The translations under genes were made by a program, and so were the position numbers. The notes under the pieces are model-generated. The model worked only from the letters and a program-made list of their open reading frames with translations, made no database searches and was not told where the DNA came from. From Bordetella parapertussis (lineage in GTDB: Bacteria; Pseudomonadota; Gammaproteobacteria; Burkholderiales; Burkholderiaceae_C), in the NCBI GenBank assembly GCA_945901125.1, contig CAMDKD010000010.1, positions 16,506-80,505 of the forward strand: 64,000 nucleotides of DNA, read 5' to 3'. Positions 34,957 to 44,206 of the stretch are shown piece by piece. Positions within the stretch are counted from its first letter, which is position 1, and each line of letters starts with the position of its first letter.

Positions 34957-36449
34957 GGTTGACCTTCCAGCACGGCCAACTGCTGCACCGCTTGCACAAA
35001 AGCGTCGGCCCTGGCGACATAGTTGGTGTACATGTCCAGACTGGCGCAAGCCGGTGACAGCAACACCGCATCGCCGGTGTGCGCCGCTTGCGTGGCCAGT
35101 TCGACGGCTTCTTCCATGTTCTTGGCGCGGTGCATGTCCAGACCTTGACTTTGCAAAGCCTCAGCCAGTAACTCTGCATCCCGGCCTATCAATACCAATG
35201 CGCGGGCATGACGCTTGAGCGGGTCGCCCAGCGGACCAAAGTCCTGTCCTTTGCCGTCGCCGCCCAAAATCACCACCAGCTTGCGCTCCGCACCCAGGCT
35301 GTTGACAGCGGCCACAGTGGCACCAACGTTCGTGCCTTTGCTGTCGTCAAAGTATTCGATGTCATTGAGCACAGCCACAGACGACAAGCGGTGTGGCTCG
35401 CCGGTGTATTCGCGCAAGCCGTGCAGCATTTGCGCCAGACCGTTGCTACACGTACCGGCCAACGCCAGCGCAGCCAGTGCATTCAAGGCGTTGTGTCGTC
35501 CGCGTATGCGCAGCGCATCGGCCGGCATCAGGCGCTGAATTTGTAGCTCTTCTTCCGCCACCCGGCCACGCTTACCGCCGTTGTCTTCAGCGGGATGTGC
35601 ACGCACCAGCCAAGCCATGCCGTTGTCTGTGGTCAAGCCGAAGTCGCCGGGGTGTTGCGGCAAGTCTGCGCCGAAATGCAGGCGTGCACGCGGTACTTCT
35701 TTTTTGCGCCCGCTGTCGGCCGGCCACAAAGCCATGACTGCGTCATCATTGCGCGGCAGCACACCGACCGCGTGTTGTCCGTAAATATGTGCCTTGGCTT
35801 TACCGTAAGCCGCCATGTCGCCGTGCCAGTCCAGGTGGTCTTGTGTCAGATTAAGAACACAGGCGGCGGTGGCTTCAAAGTTGTCTACGCCGTCGAGTTG
35901 AAAACTCGACAACTCCAACACCCAGACTTGCGGCAAATCGTCCAAGCGCTGCGTCAACGTGTCGAGCAAAGTCGGACCGATATTGCCGGCGACGGCCACT
36001 TTCATGCCGGCACGCTCGAGCAGCAAACCGGTGAGTCGAGTCACCGTGGTTTTGCCGTTGGTGCCGGTGATGGCCAGCACTTTGGGCTGGTAAGACGCTT
36101 CGCTGTTTTTCAAATGCTCAAGTGCGTGGGCAAACAATGTCAGCTCGGTACCGCACCACAATCCCTTGGCTTGCGCCGCCTGCCAGATGCCTGCGACTTC
36201 AGCGGGTGACAAGCCCGGGCTTTTGAACACCGCGCGTATGTCATTGCCTTCCAGCAGCGCTGCTTCAAATGCAGAATGCACAAACTCAGCATGCAGTTTT
36301 TCTTCTTGCAACTTCTGCAAACCCGGCGGGTTTTCGCGCGTATCGACTACCGTGACGCGAGCGCCTTGACGCAAACACCAGCGCAGCATCGCCAGTCCGG
36401 AGTCGCCCAGACCCAGGATGAGAATGTGTTGGTCTTGCAGCAGGTTCAT
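34953..36449 (-). CDS. murD: UDP-N-acetylmuramoyl-L-alanine--D-glutamate ligase
   Basis: MurD adds D-Glu to UDP-MurNAc-L-Ala. The 498-residue protein has ILILGLGDSGLAMLRW at the N terminus, the ATP loop AITGTNGKTTVTRLTG, LELSSFQLDG and NDSKGTN-like FDDSKGTNVGATVAA. At about 60 residues longer than E. coli MurD, it has an insert near residues 270-330 rich in charged residues (AEDNGGKRGRVAEEE). It starts 2 bp after the mraY stop. Confidence 0.96.
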   Translation of the reverse strand: MNLLQDQHILILGLGDSGLAMLRWCLRQGARVTVVDTRENPPGLQKLQEEKLHAEFVHSAFEAALLEGNDIRAVFKSPGLSPAEVAGIWQAAQAKGLWCGTELTLFAHALEHLKNSEASYQPKVLAITGTNGKTTVTRLTGLLLERAGMKVAVAGNIGPTLLDTLTQRLDDLPQVWVLELSSFQLDGVDNFEATAACVLNLTQDHLDWHGDMAAYGKAKAHIYGQHAVGVLPRNDDAVMALWPADSGRKKEVPRARLHFGADLPQHPGDFGLTTDNGMAWLVRAHPAEDNGGKRGRVAEEELQIQRLMPADALRIRGRHNALNALAALALAGTCSNGLAQMLHGLREYTGEPHRLSSVAVLNDIEYFDDSKGTNVGATVAAVNSLGAERKLVVILGGDGKGQDFGPLGDPLKRHARALVLIGRDAELLAEALQSQGLDMHRAKNMEEAVELATQAAHTGDAVLLSPACASLDMYTNYVARADAFVQAVQQLAVLEGQP

Positions 36450-36451
36450 GG

Positions 36452-37630
36452 TCAGCGCAGCTTCAAAGTGGACAAACCGATCAGACAGAGCAACATGGTG
36501 ATGATCCAAAAACGGACCACAACCTGTGTTTCTTTCCAACCGGATTTTTCAAAATGGTGGTGCAAAGGCGCCATCTTCAAAATGCGTCTGCCTTCGCCGT
36601 ATTTGCGTTTGGTGTATTTGAAATACGTGACTTGCAACATCACCGACAAAGCCTCGGCGACAAAAATACCGCCCATGATGGCCAGCACGATTTCCTGGCG
36701 CACGATGACTGCGATGGTGCCCAAGGCCGCGCCCAAACCCAGCGCACCCACATCGCCCATGAACACCTGCGCCGGGTGCGTGTTAAACCACAAAAAGGCC
36801 AGACCGGCACCGGCGATGGCGGCGCAAAAAATCAATAACTCACCGGCGCCCGGAATATGCGGGAAAAACAAATACTTGGAATAAACAGCGCTGCCTGCCA
36901 CATAGGCAAACACGCCCAGCGCAGAGCCGACCATGACCACCGGCATGATGGCCAGACCGTCCAGGCCATCGGTCAGATTGACCGCGTTGCTTGAACCGAC
37001 GATGACCAGGTAGGTGAGGATGACAAAACCCAGCACGCCCAGCGGGTAGCTGATTTCCTTGAAAAACGGCAGCAGCAAACCGGCCTTGGGCGGCAGGTTC
37101 ACATCAAAACCCGAACGCACCCAGCTGTAAAACAATTCAAGCACGCGCAAATTGCTGACCTCGGAAATACTGAACACCAGGTACAGAGCAGCCAGCAAAC
37201 CGATGACGGATTGCCACAGGTATTTTTCGCGCGAGCGCATGCCTTCAGGGTCTTTGTTCACCACCTTGCGCCAATCGTCGACCCAGCCTATGGCGCCAAA
37301 GCCCAACGTGACTGCCAACACAATCCAGACAAAGCGGTTGGACAAGTCCACCCACATCAATGTGGAGAAAGCAATCGACAACAGTATCAATACACCGCCC
37401 ATGGTGGGCGTGCCGGATTTGCTCAGGTGCGCTTCCACACCGTAGCCGCGTATGGGTTGGCCGATTTTCAATTCAGCGAGTTTGCGTATCACGGCCGGGC
37501 CGGCCATCAAGCCGATCAACAAAGCGGTGAGCGCAGCCATGACGGCACGGAAGGTCAGGTACTGGAACACGCGCAAATAGCCGTATTCCGGCGAAATGGA
37601 TTGCAGCCATTGGGCCAGGGTCAGCAGCAT
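36452..37630 (-). CDS. mraY: Phospho-N-acetylmuramoyl-pentapeptide transferase
   Basis: MraY couples UDP-MurNAc-pentapeptide to undecaprenyl phosphate, giving lipid I. The 392-residue protein has about ten membrane helices. Catalytic-face motifs are GTPTMGGVLIL, NLTDGLDGLAI, the Asp pair in GAIGWVDDWRK, and HHHFEKSGWKE near the C terminus. It overlaps the end of murF by 10 bp. Confidence 0.97.
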   Translation of the reverse strand: MLLTLAQWLQSISPEYGYLRVFQYLTFRAVMAALTALLIGLMAGPAVIRKLAELKIGQPIRGYGVEAHLSKSGTPTMGGVLILLSIAFSTLMWVDLSNRFVWIVLAVTLGFGAIGWVDDWRKVVNKDPEGMRSREKYLWQSVIGLLAALYLVFSISEVSNLRVLELFYSWVRSGFDVNLPPKAGLLLPFFKEISYPLGVLGFVILTYLVIVGSSNAVNLTDGLDGLAIMPVVMVGSALGVFAYVAGSAVYSKYLFFPHIPGAGELLIFCAAIAGAGLAFLWFNTHPAQVFMGDVGALGLGAALGTIAVIVRQEIVLAIMGGIFVAEALSVMLQVTYFKYTKRKYGEGRRILKMAPLHHHFEKSGWKETQVVVRFWIITMLLCLIGLSTLKLR

Positions 37631-39024
37631 GAAGCCTCCTTGCGTGGCAACGAGGCCGCCTGTCGTTCCGCGTCTTGCAATGCCTGCACCACACGCTCCA
37701 TGCGCATAAAGCGCGATCCTTTGACCAGCACGGTCGAGAGTACGGGCAGCAAAGCGTTGACCCGCTGCAGCAATTCATCCATGCTGTGGCAATGCACAGC
37801 GTTTGCACACGCACTGGCGGTATGGCCGCTAAGTTCGCCCAGCGTCAGCACATGCTCTATGTGTTGTTGTTGCGCGTATTCGCCCGCCTCGGCGTGAAAC
37901 GCTGCGCCTTGCGTGCCGACTTCACCCATGTCGCCTAACACCAGCAAACGCGGCGCAGCGGATTGCGCCAGCACTTCAATGGCGGCGCGCACTGAATCCG
38001 GGTTGGCGTTGTAACTGTCATCTATCAGCGTGATGCTGCGGCCCAAGTGTTGCAACAGATTGACTTTGGAGCGACCGTTGACCGGCTGGAACTGAGTCAA
38101 GCCTTGTTCAATCGCGATCAAGGGCGCACCGGCAACCAGCGCGGCGGCGACTGCCGCCATGGCGTTATGCACATTGTGTTGTCCGGGCAGATGCAGTTGT
38201 GTTGTTAGCTGGCCCTGAGGGGTTTGTAATTCGAGTTGCCAACGGGTGACAGACCACTCGGCTTTCAGCAGTTTGACTTGCGCACTCTGCCCCCCGAAAT
38301 CGATAACGCGACGCGACCCGGCGTATTCACGCCAGAGCTGCTGGTACGCATCAAGGGCGGGGAACACAGCGGTACCGTTGTCTGACAAAGCCTTGATGAC
38401 TGCACCGTTTTCTTCGGCCACGGCCTGCACGCTGTGCATGAACTCCTGGTGTTCACGCTGAGCGTTGTTCACCAGCGCCACCGAGGGCGCAGCGCAAGCG
38501 GCAAGCTGCGCAATCTCACCTGGGTGGTTCATACCTAATTCCAACACGGCGACACGGTGATGTGCACGCAACCTGAGCAGTGTCAATGGCACACCGATGT
38601 GGTTATTGAAATTGCCTTGCGTAGCCAGCGCGTCATCACCCTGCCATGCATGCAATATGGACGCCAGCATTTGCGTCACCGTGGTTTTGCCGTTGCTGCC
38701 GGTCACTGCAATCAATGGCAAGTCAAACTGCGCACGCCAGGCGCGCGCCAGTGTTTGCAAGGCTTGCAATGTGTCGTCCACCTCAAGACCGGACAAACCG
38801 GCTTGCGCCAAACCGTGGGTTGCGATGGCGGCGTGTACGCCGAGCGCAGGTAACTGCGCCAGAAAATCGTGCGCATCAAACCGCTCGCCTTGCAAAGCGA
38901 CAAACAAGTCTTGTGTTTGCACGCTGCGGCTGTCGGTGTGCACTCTGGCTATCTCCAAGTTGCCGTCACCGACCAAGCGGCTGCCGGGCAGCCATTGCTG
39001 TATCTGTTGCAAGCTGAGGTTCAT
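37621..39024 (-). CDS. murF: UDP-MurNAc-tripeptide--D-alanyl-D-alanine ligase
   Basis: MurF adds D-Ala-D-Ala made by Ddl, completing the pentapeptide. The 467-residue protein has AVTGSNGKTTVTQMLA for ATP, LELGMNHPGEIAQLA, and LIDDSYNANPDSVRAAIE in the C-terminal half. ATG 39024 overlaps the murE stop (ATGA). It overlaps mraY by 10 bp at the 3' end. Confidence 0.96.
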   Translation of the reverse strand: MNLSLQQIQQWLPGSRLVGDGNLEIARVHTDSRSVQTQDLFVALQGERFDAHDFLAQLPALGVHAAIATHGLAQAGLSGLEVDDTLQALQTLARAWRAQFDLPLIAVTGSNGKTTVTQMLASILHAWQGDDALATQGNFNNHIGVPLTLLRLRAHHRVAVLELGMNHPGEIAQLAACAAPSVALVNNAQREHQEFMHSVQAVAEENGAVIKALSDNGTAVFPALDAYQQLWREYAGSRRVIDFGGQSAQVKLLKAEWSVTRWQLELQTPQGQLTTQLHLPGQHNVHNAMAAVAAALVAGAPLIAIEQGLTQFQPVNGRSKVNLLQHLGRSITLIDDSYNANPDSVRAAIEVLAQSAAPRLLVLGDMGEVGTQGAAFHAEAGEYAQQQHIEHVLTLGELSGHTASACANAVHCHSMDELLQRVNALLPVLSTVLVKGSRFMRMERVVQALQDAERQAASLPRKEASCC

Positions 39025-40511
39025 GCCTGCCCCCGACTTTGCAATGCCAGCAAGGCGTGGTCTGCATCTGAAAACGGCAGTTTCTGGCCTTTGACTTCCT
39101 GGTAGGTTTCATGGCCCTTACCGGCAATCAACACCACGTCTTTCACGTCAGCCTGGCTGATGCGCTCGGCAATCGCCAGGCCGCGGTCGAGTTGCTGCAC
39201 GGCGCTTTGTGGTTGGCGCATGCCTTGCAACATCTGTTGCAGTATGTGTTGCGGGTCTTCGCTGCGCGGGTTGTCGCTGGTCAGGCACACCACATCGGCA
39301 TAGTCTTCGGCGCAACGCGCCATGGGTGCGCGTTTGCTACTGTCGCGGTCGCCGCCGCAACCGAGCACACAGTGCAAACGACCGCCGCGCGCGTGCGCCC
39401 ATGGGCGCAATGCCTGCAAAGCCTTGGCCACCGCATCCGGCGTGTGCGCATAGTCGACCACCACCGCCGGTGTGCCGTCATGGCCGAGTTGCTGCATGCG
39501 ACCGGGCACGGCTTGCAAATCGTAGCAAGCGGCTACTGCATCTGCCAGGGCATGACCGGCCTGGCGCAAAGCAGCGATCACGCCCAGCAGATTCATCACA
39601 TTAAAGTCGCCCAACGCAGCGGTGGTCAGGCTGACGCTTTGGGCGGCTTCGCACACCTCAAAAGTCATGCCTTGGGCGGTGGTGCGTACATGGCGAGCGT
39701 AAATATCGGCTGCACCTTCCATGGACACAGTCCATAACTTCAGCGTCGAGTGCTGCAAACGCTGCACCAGTTCGCGGCCTTTGGCATCGTCTATGTTGAT
39801 GACAGCGGCTGTCAAGCCCGGCCATTCAAACAGGTATTGCTTGGCTTGCCAATAGGCTTGCATGCTGCCGTGGTAGTCCAGATGATCTTGGGTGAAATTG
39901 GTGAAGATGGCGGTACGGATATGACAACCGGACAAACGGTTTTCCACCAAGCCTATGGAGGAAGCTTCTAGCGCACAAACCTGTACACCGTCATTCACCC
40001 AGCGGCGCAACTGGGTTTGTAATTGCAAAGGATCCGGCGTGGTCAAACCGGTGCTGTGCATCTGTCCAGGCTCGCCCAAACCGAGGGTGCCGACCACGGT
40101 GCAGCGTTGCCCGAGGCGGCTGAAGGCCTGCGCCAGCCACCAGGCGGTAGATGTCTTGCCATTGGTACCCGTCACAGCCTGCAAGCTCAAAGCCGCGCTG
40201 GGTGAATCGAAATACGCATCGGCTATGGCACCGCTGGCGGCTTTCAAACCGGCGTAACTGCTGATGGGCGCATCATGCAAAGCCAGGTCATTGACCGCTT
40301 CAAAGGTCTCGAGCCCGATCGCTTCGACCAGACAGGCGCTCGCTCCTTGTTGCAAAGCCTGCACCACATGCTGTCTGGCATCAGTGCTTTGACCGACCCA
40401 GGCAAAAAATCCGTCACCGGCTTGCACGCGTCTGCTGTCCGAGGTGAGTTGCGCGGTCACATGGGCACGCAACCAACGCGCGGCTTCGACAGGCGTGTGC
40501 AAATGCTGCAT
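39021..40511 (-). CDS. murE: UDP-MurNAc-L-Ala-D-Glu--meso-diaminopimelate ligase
   Basis: MurE adds the third peptide residue. The 496-residue protein has AVTGTNGKTSTAWWLAQ for ATP, LEASSIGLVENR, VDYAHTPDAVAKAL, and DNPRSEDPQHIL. That last motif is the meso-diaminopimelate selector (DNPR), so the wall is of the usual Gram-negative type. ATG 40511 shares its A with the ftsI TGA; an opening one codon earlier uses TTG and is less likely. Confidence 0.97.
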   Translation of the reverse strand: MQHLHTPVEAARWLRAHVTAQLTSDSRRVQAGDGFFAWVGQSTDARQHVVQALQQGASACLVEAIGLETFEAVNDLALHDAPISSYAGLKAASGAIADAYFDSPSAALSLQAVTGTNGKTSTAWWLAQAFSRLGQRCTVVGTLGLGEPGQMHSTGLTTPDPLQLQTQLRRWVNDGVQVCALEASSIGLVENRLSGCHIRTAIFTNFTQDHLDYHGSMQAYWQAKQYLFEWPGLTAAVINIDDAKGRELVQRLQHSTLKLWTVSMEGAADIYARHVRTTAQGMTFEVCEAAQSVSLTTAALGDFNVMNLLGVIAALRQAGHALADAVAACYDLQAVPGRMQQLGHDGTPAVVVDYAHTPDAVAKALQALRPWAHARGGRLHCVLGCGGDRDSSKRAPMARCAEDYADVVCLTSDNPRSEDPQHILQQMLQGMRQPQSAVQQLDRGLAIAERISQADVKDVVLIAGKGHETYQEVKGQKLPFSDADHALLALQSRGQA

Positions 40512-42247
40512 CAAAACGACTCCGCCTCGGCCTTGGCCACCACTTGCGGTTTGACCGCCATGTCGGGCTGCACTTCAAGCATGCGCAAGGTTTGTTGAAC
40601 GGTCTGGCTGAACACCGGTGCGGCTACATCGCCGCCGAAATAGCGTCCGTTGGTGGGTTCATCAATCATGACCGCCACCACGATGCGCGGGTTGTCTATA
40701 GGCGCCATGCCGACAAAAAAGCCCCGGTATTTTTTCTCGGCGTAACTTTTGCCATCGAGCTTGTGTGCGGTACCGGTTTTGCCGCCTACCGAATAACCCA
40801 TGGTTTGCGCCTTGGGCGCGGTGCCGCCGGCACCTGTCACCATATGCAACATATTACGCACCTGTAGCGCATGCTCAGTGGAAATGACGCGCACACCGAC
40901 GACCTTGTCCTGGCGTTTTAGCAGACTGACCGGTGCCATTTCACCGTCGCGCGCAAACATGCTGTAGGCCTGCGCCAGTTGAAACAAACTGGTCGACAAA
41001 CCATAGCCGTAACTCATGGTGGCCTGCTCCATAGGCCGCCAGCTTTTATAAGGACGCAATCTGCCGGTGACAGCGCCGGGGAAAGGCACTTGCGGCTTCT
41101 GGCCGAAACCGACCTGTGTATACATTTCCCACATGTCCTTGGGCGGCATGCGCATGGCGATTTTGACGGTGCCGATGTTGCTGGACTTTTGAATCACCTC
41201 GGACACGCTCAGCGTTCCGTGCGGATGCGCGTCGGTGATGGTCATGCCGTACATATTCAGCTTGCCCGGAGCGGTATCTATCAAGGTCTCCGGCTTGATC
41301 AGGCCTTTTTCCATGGCAAGGCCGATGATGAACGGCTTCATGGTCGAGCCCGGCTCGAAGGTATCGGTCAAAGCGCGGTTACGCAATTGCGCGCCGCTCA
41401 GGTTGCTGCGCTTCTCGGGCGTGTAACTGGGGTAATTGGCCAGAGCCAAAATGTCACCGGTTTGCGCATCCAGCACCACCACGCTGCCGGCCACTGCTTT
41501 GTTCTCCAGCACGGCTTCGCGCAGACGCTGGTATGCGAAGTACTGCACCTTGCTGTCTATGCTGAGTTGCAAGTCTTTGCCTTCGACCGGTGGCACTATG
41601 TCGCCCACACCTTCAACCACCTGGCCTTGACCGTTTTTGATGACCCGGCGGGTGCCGTTCTTGCCGCCCAAGTGGTTGTTGAAAGTCAGCTCCACGCCTT
41701 CCTGGCCGAGGTTTTCCACATTGGTGAAACCCACCACATGGGCAGCAGCCTCACCCTGCGGGTACATACGCTTGTATTCCATGGTGGTGTAAATGCCATG
41801 GATACCGAGTTCCTTGATTTTTTTACCAGTGGCGTCGTCGAGTTGACGGCGCAGCCACACGTGTTTGCGGCGCGTGTCGCTGACCTTGGTTTGCAACTCG
41901 GTCAAAGGCATGTCCAGTAATTGCGCCAGCGCCTTGAGCTGCGAAACACCAGCTTCCATCTCTTCGGGACAGGCCCAGATGCTGGGCATGGGCACGCTGG
42001 ACGCGAGTATCAAGCCGTTGCGGTCGAGGATGCGGCCGCGGTTGGCCGGAATATCCAGCTGTCTTTCAAAACGCACAATGCCTTGTTTGCGGAAAAACGC
42101 ATTGCCCACCACTTGGACATAAGCGGCACGCACCACCAGCCCGATGAAACCCAGCGCAATGCAAGCGACGATGAACTGGCTGCGCCAGATTGGCGTCTTG
42201 CTGGCCAGCAAGGGATTGGTTGAATATTGAACGCTGCGGCTGCTCAC
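40511..42247 (-). CDS. ftsI: Septal peptidoglycan transpeptidase FtsI (PBP3)
   Basis: FtsI crosslinks septal peptidoglycan and partners with FtsW. The 578-residue class B penicillin-binding protein has a short cytoplasmic tail and one membrane helix (FIVACIALGFIGLVVRAAYV). The pedestal domain has RGRILDRNG. The transpeptidase domain has the active Ser in EPGSTMKPF, SSN in QKSSNIGTV, and GGKTGTAHK. The start is GTG 42247, overlapping the ftsL stop (GTGA). Confidence 0.97.
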   Translation of the reverse strand: MSSRSVQYSTNPLLASKTPIWRSQFIVACIALGFIGLVVRAAYVQVVGNAFFRKQGIVRFERQLDIPANRGRILDRNGLILASSVPMPSIWACPEEMEAGVSQLKALAQLLDMPLTELQTKVSDTRRKHVWLRRQLDDATGKKIKELGIHGIYTTMEYKRMYPQGEAAAHVVGFTNVENLGQEGVELTFNNHLGGKNGTRRVIKNGQGQVVEGVGDIVPPVEGKDLQLSIDSKVQYFAYQRLREAVLENKAVAGSVVVLDAQTGDILALANYPSYTPEKRSNLSGAQLRNRALTDTFEPGSTMKPFIIGLAMEKGLIKPETLIDTAPGKLNMYGMTITDAHPHGTLSVSEVIQKSSNIGTVKIAMRMPPKDMWEMYTQVGFGQKPQVPFPGAVTGRLRPYKSWRPMEQATMSYGYGLSTSLFQLAQAYSMFARDGEMAPVSLLKRQDKVVGVRVISTEHALQVRNMLHMVTGAGGTAPKAQTMGYSVGGKTGTAHKLDGKSYAEKKYRGFFVGMAPIDNPRIVVAVMIDEPTNGRYFGGDVAAPVFSQTVQQTLRMLEVQPDMAVKPQVVAKAEAESF

Positions 42248-42555
42248 GGCTGAACCTTTTGTGGCGCTGCGGCAGCACTTTCCAGCGGGGTGTTGGCAGG
42301 CGCTGCGTACTGGGTGATGGCCGGTGAAATGGTGCGCATGTGCAATTGCTCGTGCGCGAGTTTTTCCACCCGCAAGGGCGTGGCCTGTGCGCCTCTTTCT
42401 ATGTCCAGACGGTCGTATTCGTTTTCCAGACGCTGAGCCTGCGCTTTGGAGCGATCTAGCTCGGTGTACAAACGGCGCGATTCATACTGGGTACGCACCA
42501 GGTACAGCGCGCTCAGCATGACAGCGAGCAACAACAAGGCATTCACCCGTGTCAT
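42244..42555 (-). CDS. ftsL: Cell division protein FtsL
   Basis: FtsL is a small bitopic division protein that forms a complex with FtsQ and FtsB and activates FtsWI. The 103-residue protein has an N-terminal membrane helix (VNALLLLAVMLSALYLV) followed by a periplasmic coiled coil (about residues 25-60) and an Ala/Pro tail. Identification rests on size, topology and position between rsmH and ftsI, since FtsL sequences diverge strongly. It overlaps both neighbours by 4 bp. Confidence 0.92.
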   Translation of the reverse strand: MTRVNALLLLAVMLSALYLVRTQYESRRLYTELDRSKAQAQRLENEYDRLDIERGAQATPLRVEKLAHEQLHMRTISPAITQYAAPANTPLESAAAAPQKVQP

Positions 42556-43481
42556 GCGAGCTCCTGTGCCAGGGGCAAACGCTCGGCCACCCGCATGATG
42601 GCGCTGCGGCTGCGCGGGTTGGCCTTGATTTCTTCAGCCGTGGGGCGCTGACGCCCGAGGGCGCGCAAAGGCAATTCGGGCGCGACTGCAAACGGCGTAC
42701 GCCGGTCGTAGACCTCGCGCGAATGTTTGGCGATGAATTGTTTGACCATGCGGTCTTCGAGCGAATGAAAACTGATCACCACCAGACGGCCTCCCGGTTC
42801 AAGCACTTGCAAGCTGGCGTCCAAAGCCTGCTGCAATTCGTCGAGCTCGCCGTTGATGAAGATGCGAAACGCTTGAAAGGTGCGGGTCGCCGGGTTTTGC
42901 CCTGGCTCACGGGTTTTGACCACTTCAGCCACGAGTGAGGCCATGCCCAGCGTGGTGTCGGGCAATTGCCCGGCGTCACGCTTGGCAGTGATGGCTTTGG
43001 CAATGCCGTTGGCAAATCGTTCTTCGCCGAGTTCACGTATCACCTGTGCGATTTGTTCGGTTTTTGCCTCTGCCAGCCACTCGTGCACGCTTTGGCCTCG
43101 GCTGCTGTCCATCCGCATGTCCAGCGGGCCGTCGTTGCGAAACGAGAAGCCTCTTTCTGGGTTGTCGATTTGCGGCGAGCTCACTCCCAGATCCATCAAC
43201 ACCCCCCTCACACTGGCCGGCGGCAGCTGGCTCAGGGCCGAAAAGCCCTGGTGCCGAATCTGTAGGCGCGGGTCGTTCAGGGCTTGCGCACTGGCTACTG
43301 CTTGCGGGTCCTTGTCGAAGGCAATCAGTTGTCCCTGCGCCGACAGCTGCGCCAAGATGCGCTTTGCATGCCCGCCTCGGCCAAAGGTTGTGTCGACATA
43401 AGTGGCTTCGGCCTGGACGTCCAGCGCCTCGACCGCCTCCTTCAACATGACGGTGGTGTGTGCCCATTCAGTTGTTGCCAT
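42552..43481 (-). CDS. rsmH: 16S rRNA m4C1402 methyltransferase RsmH
   Basis: RsmH (MraW) methylates N4 of C1402 in 16S rRNA at the ribosomal P site. The 309-residue protein has the SAM loop YVDTTFGRGGHAKRIL near residue 30, MDLGVSSPQID, and FHSLEDRMVKQF toward the C terminus. It lies 6 bp after mraZ and overlaps ftsL by 4 bp, the standard start of a dcw cluster. Confidence 0.97.
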   Translation of the reverse strand: MATTEWAHTTVMLKEAVEALDVQAEATYVDTTFGRGGHAKRILAQLSAQGQLIAFDKDPQAVASAQALNDPRLQIRHQGFSALSQLPPASVRGVLMDLGVSSPQIDNPERGFSFRNDGPLDMRMDSSRGQSVHEWLAEAKTEQIAQVIRELGEERFANGIAKAITAKRDAGQLPDTTLGMASLVAEVVKTREPGQNPATRTFQAFRIFINGELDELQQALDASLQVLEPGGRLVVISFHSLEDRMVKQFIAKHSREVYDRRTPFAVAPELPLRALGRQRPTAEEIKANPRSRSAIMRVAERLPLAQELA

Positions 43482-43487
43482 TCCACG

Positions 43488-43916
43488 TTAAATCGAAAAA
43501 TCACGCAGCACATCAGGCATGTCGCCTTGCATGGCCTGGGCTTCCTGTGCGTCATAGGTGGCCTTGTCCCAGAGTTCAAAGTGGCTGCCCATGCCCAACA
43601 GAATCGTTTCTTTGCTGATGTGTGTGGCCGCCCGCAGTTCTGGCGATATCAAAATGCGGCCGGTGCTGTCCATGTCTACGTCCATGGCGTTGCCCAGAAA
43701 AATACGTTTCCACCAATGTGCGGTCATGGGCAAAGCGGCAACCCGCTCGCGGAACTTTTCCCATTCGCTGCGGGGAAACAGCATGAGACAGCCGTGCGGA
43801 TGGCGCGTGATGGTGAGTTGCCCGGCCGCGGTCGCGCTCAGCACATCGCGGTGCCTAGTCGGCACCGACAAACGGCCTTTGACATCCAGACTCAGCGACG
43901 ACGCACCTTGGAACAC
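43488..43916 (-). CDS. mraZ: Transcriptional regulator MraZ
   Basis: MraZ is the AbrB-fold repressor of the dcw cluster. The 142-residue protein has two MraZ/AbrB repeats: FQGASSLSLDVKGRLSVPTRHRD near the start and VDMDSTGRILISPELR in the second half. The start is GTG 43916, with AAGGGG about 9 nt upstream, because the family begins (M)FQGAS; a 21-codon upstream extension is rejected. It is the first gene of the cluster. It probably binds the 10-bp repeats at 43961-44000 in its own leader. Confidence 0.94.
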   Translation of the reverse strand: MFQGASSLSLDVKGRLSVPTRHRDVLSATAAGQLTITRHPHGCLMLFPRSEWEKFRERVAALPMTAHWWKRIFLGNAMDVDMDSTGRILISPELRAATHISKETILLGMGSHFELWDKATYDAQEAQAMQGDMPDVLRDFSI

Positions 43917-43960
43917 GGCAATCAACCCCTTTAAAAAACAAACAGCGGCAGAAAAACGGA

Positions 43961-44000
43961 GAATCTCACATTTTTCCACTAATTACCACTAGTTTGCACT
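43961..44000 (-). promoter_or_regulatory. MraZ operator: four 10-bp repeats
   Basis: On the minus strand, four consecutive 10-mers share a (A/T)GTG head: AGTGCAAACT, AGTGGTAATT, AGTGGAAAAA and TGTGAGATTC. MraZ binds short G-rich boxes repeated every 10 bp before mraZ (TGGGN in E. coli), so this is the likely operator. A possible promoter, TTGGTA (44026-44021), 17 bp, TAAAGT (44003-43998), abuts it, so bound MraZ would cover the start point. Confidence 0.65.
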
Positions 44001-44152
44001 TTACCAGAGATTTATGCGATTACCAACTGAAAATGAAGTTTTGTAAATAAAATCAACAACTTAGACCGCTATTTGAATTTGTCGCTGAGAAAAATTTCAA
44101 TATGAAATAAGCACTTAGAAAAGTATCTGAAAGTGAAATATCAACTTTTTTG
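44001..44152. other. AT-rich mraZ upstream region
   Basis: This strongly AT-rich stretch lies between the dksA terminator and the mraZ operator. It carries no ORF of note. Several TTGA-type hexamers offer alternative -35 elements for the dcw cluster, but none is clearly best. AT-richness of this kind is typical of strong promoters with UP-like sequence. Confidence 0.5.
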
Positions 44153-44182
44153 AAAAAAAAAAGCAGGCCTTGCGGCCTGCTT
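44153..44182 (-). terminator. Intrinsic terminator of dksA
   Basis: AAGCAGGCC with GGCCTGCTT (44161-44182, 4-nt loop) forms a 9-bp stem that runs into ten T on the minus strand (44162-44153). It lies 24 bp after the dksA stop. Confidence 0.92.
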
Positions 44183-44206
44183 GTTGTGTGGCAAAGCAGA
44201 CGATGC

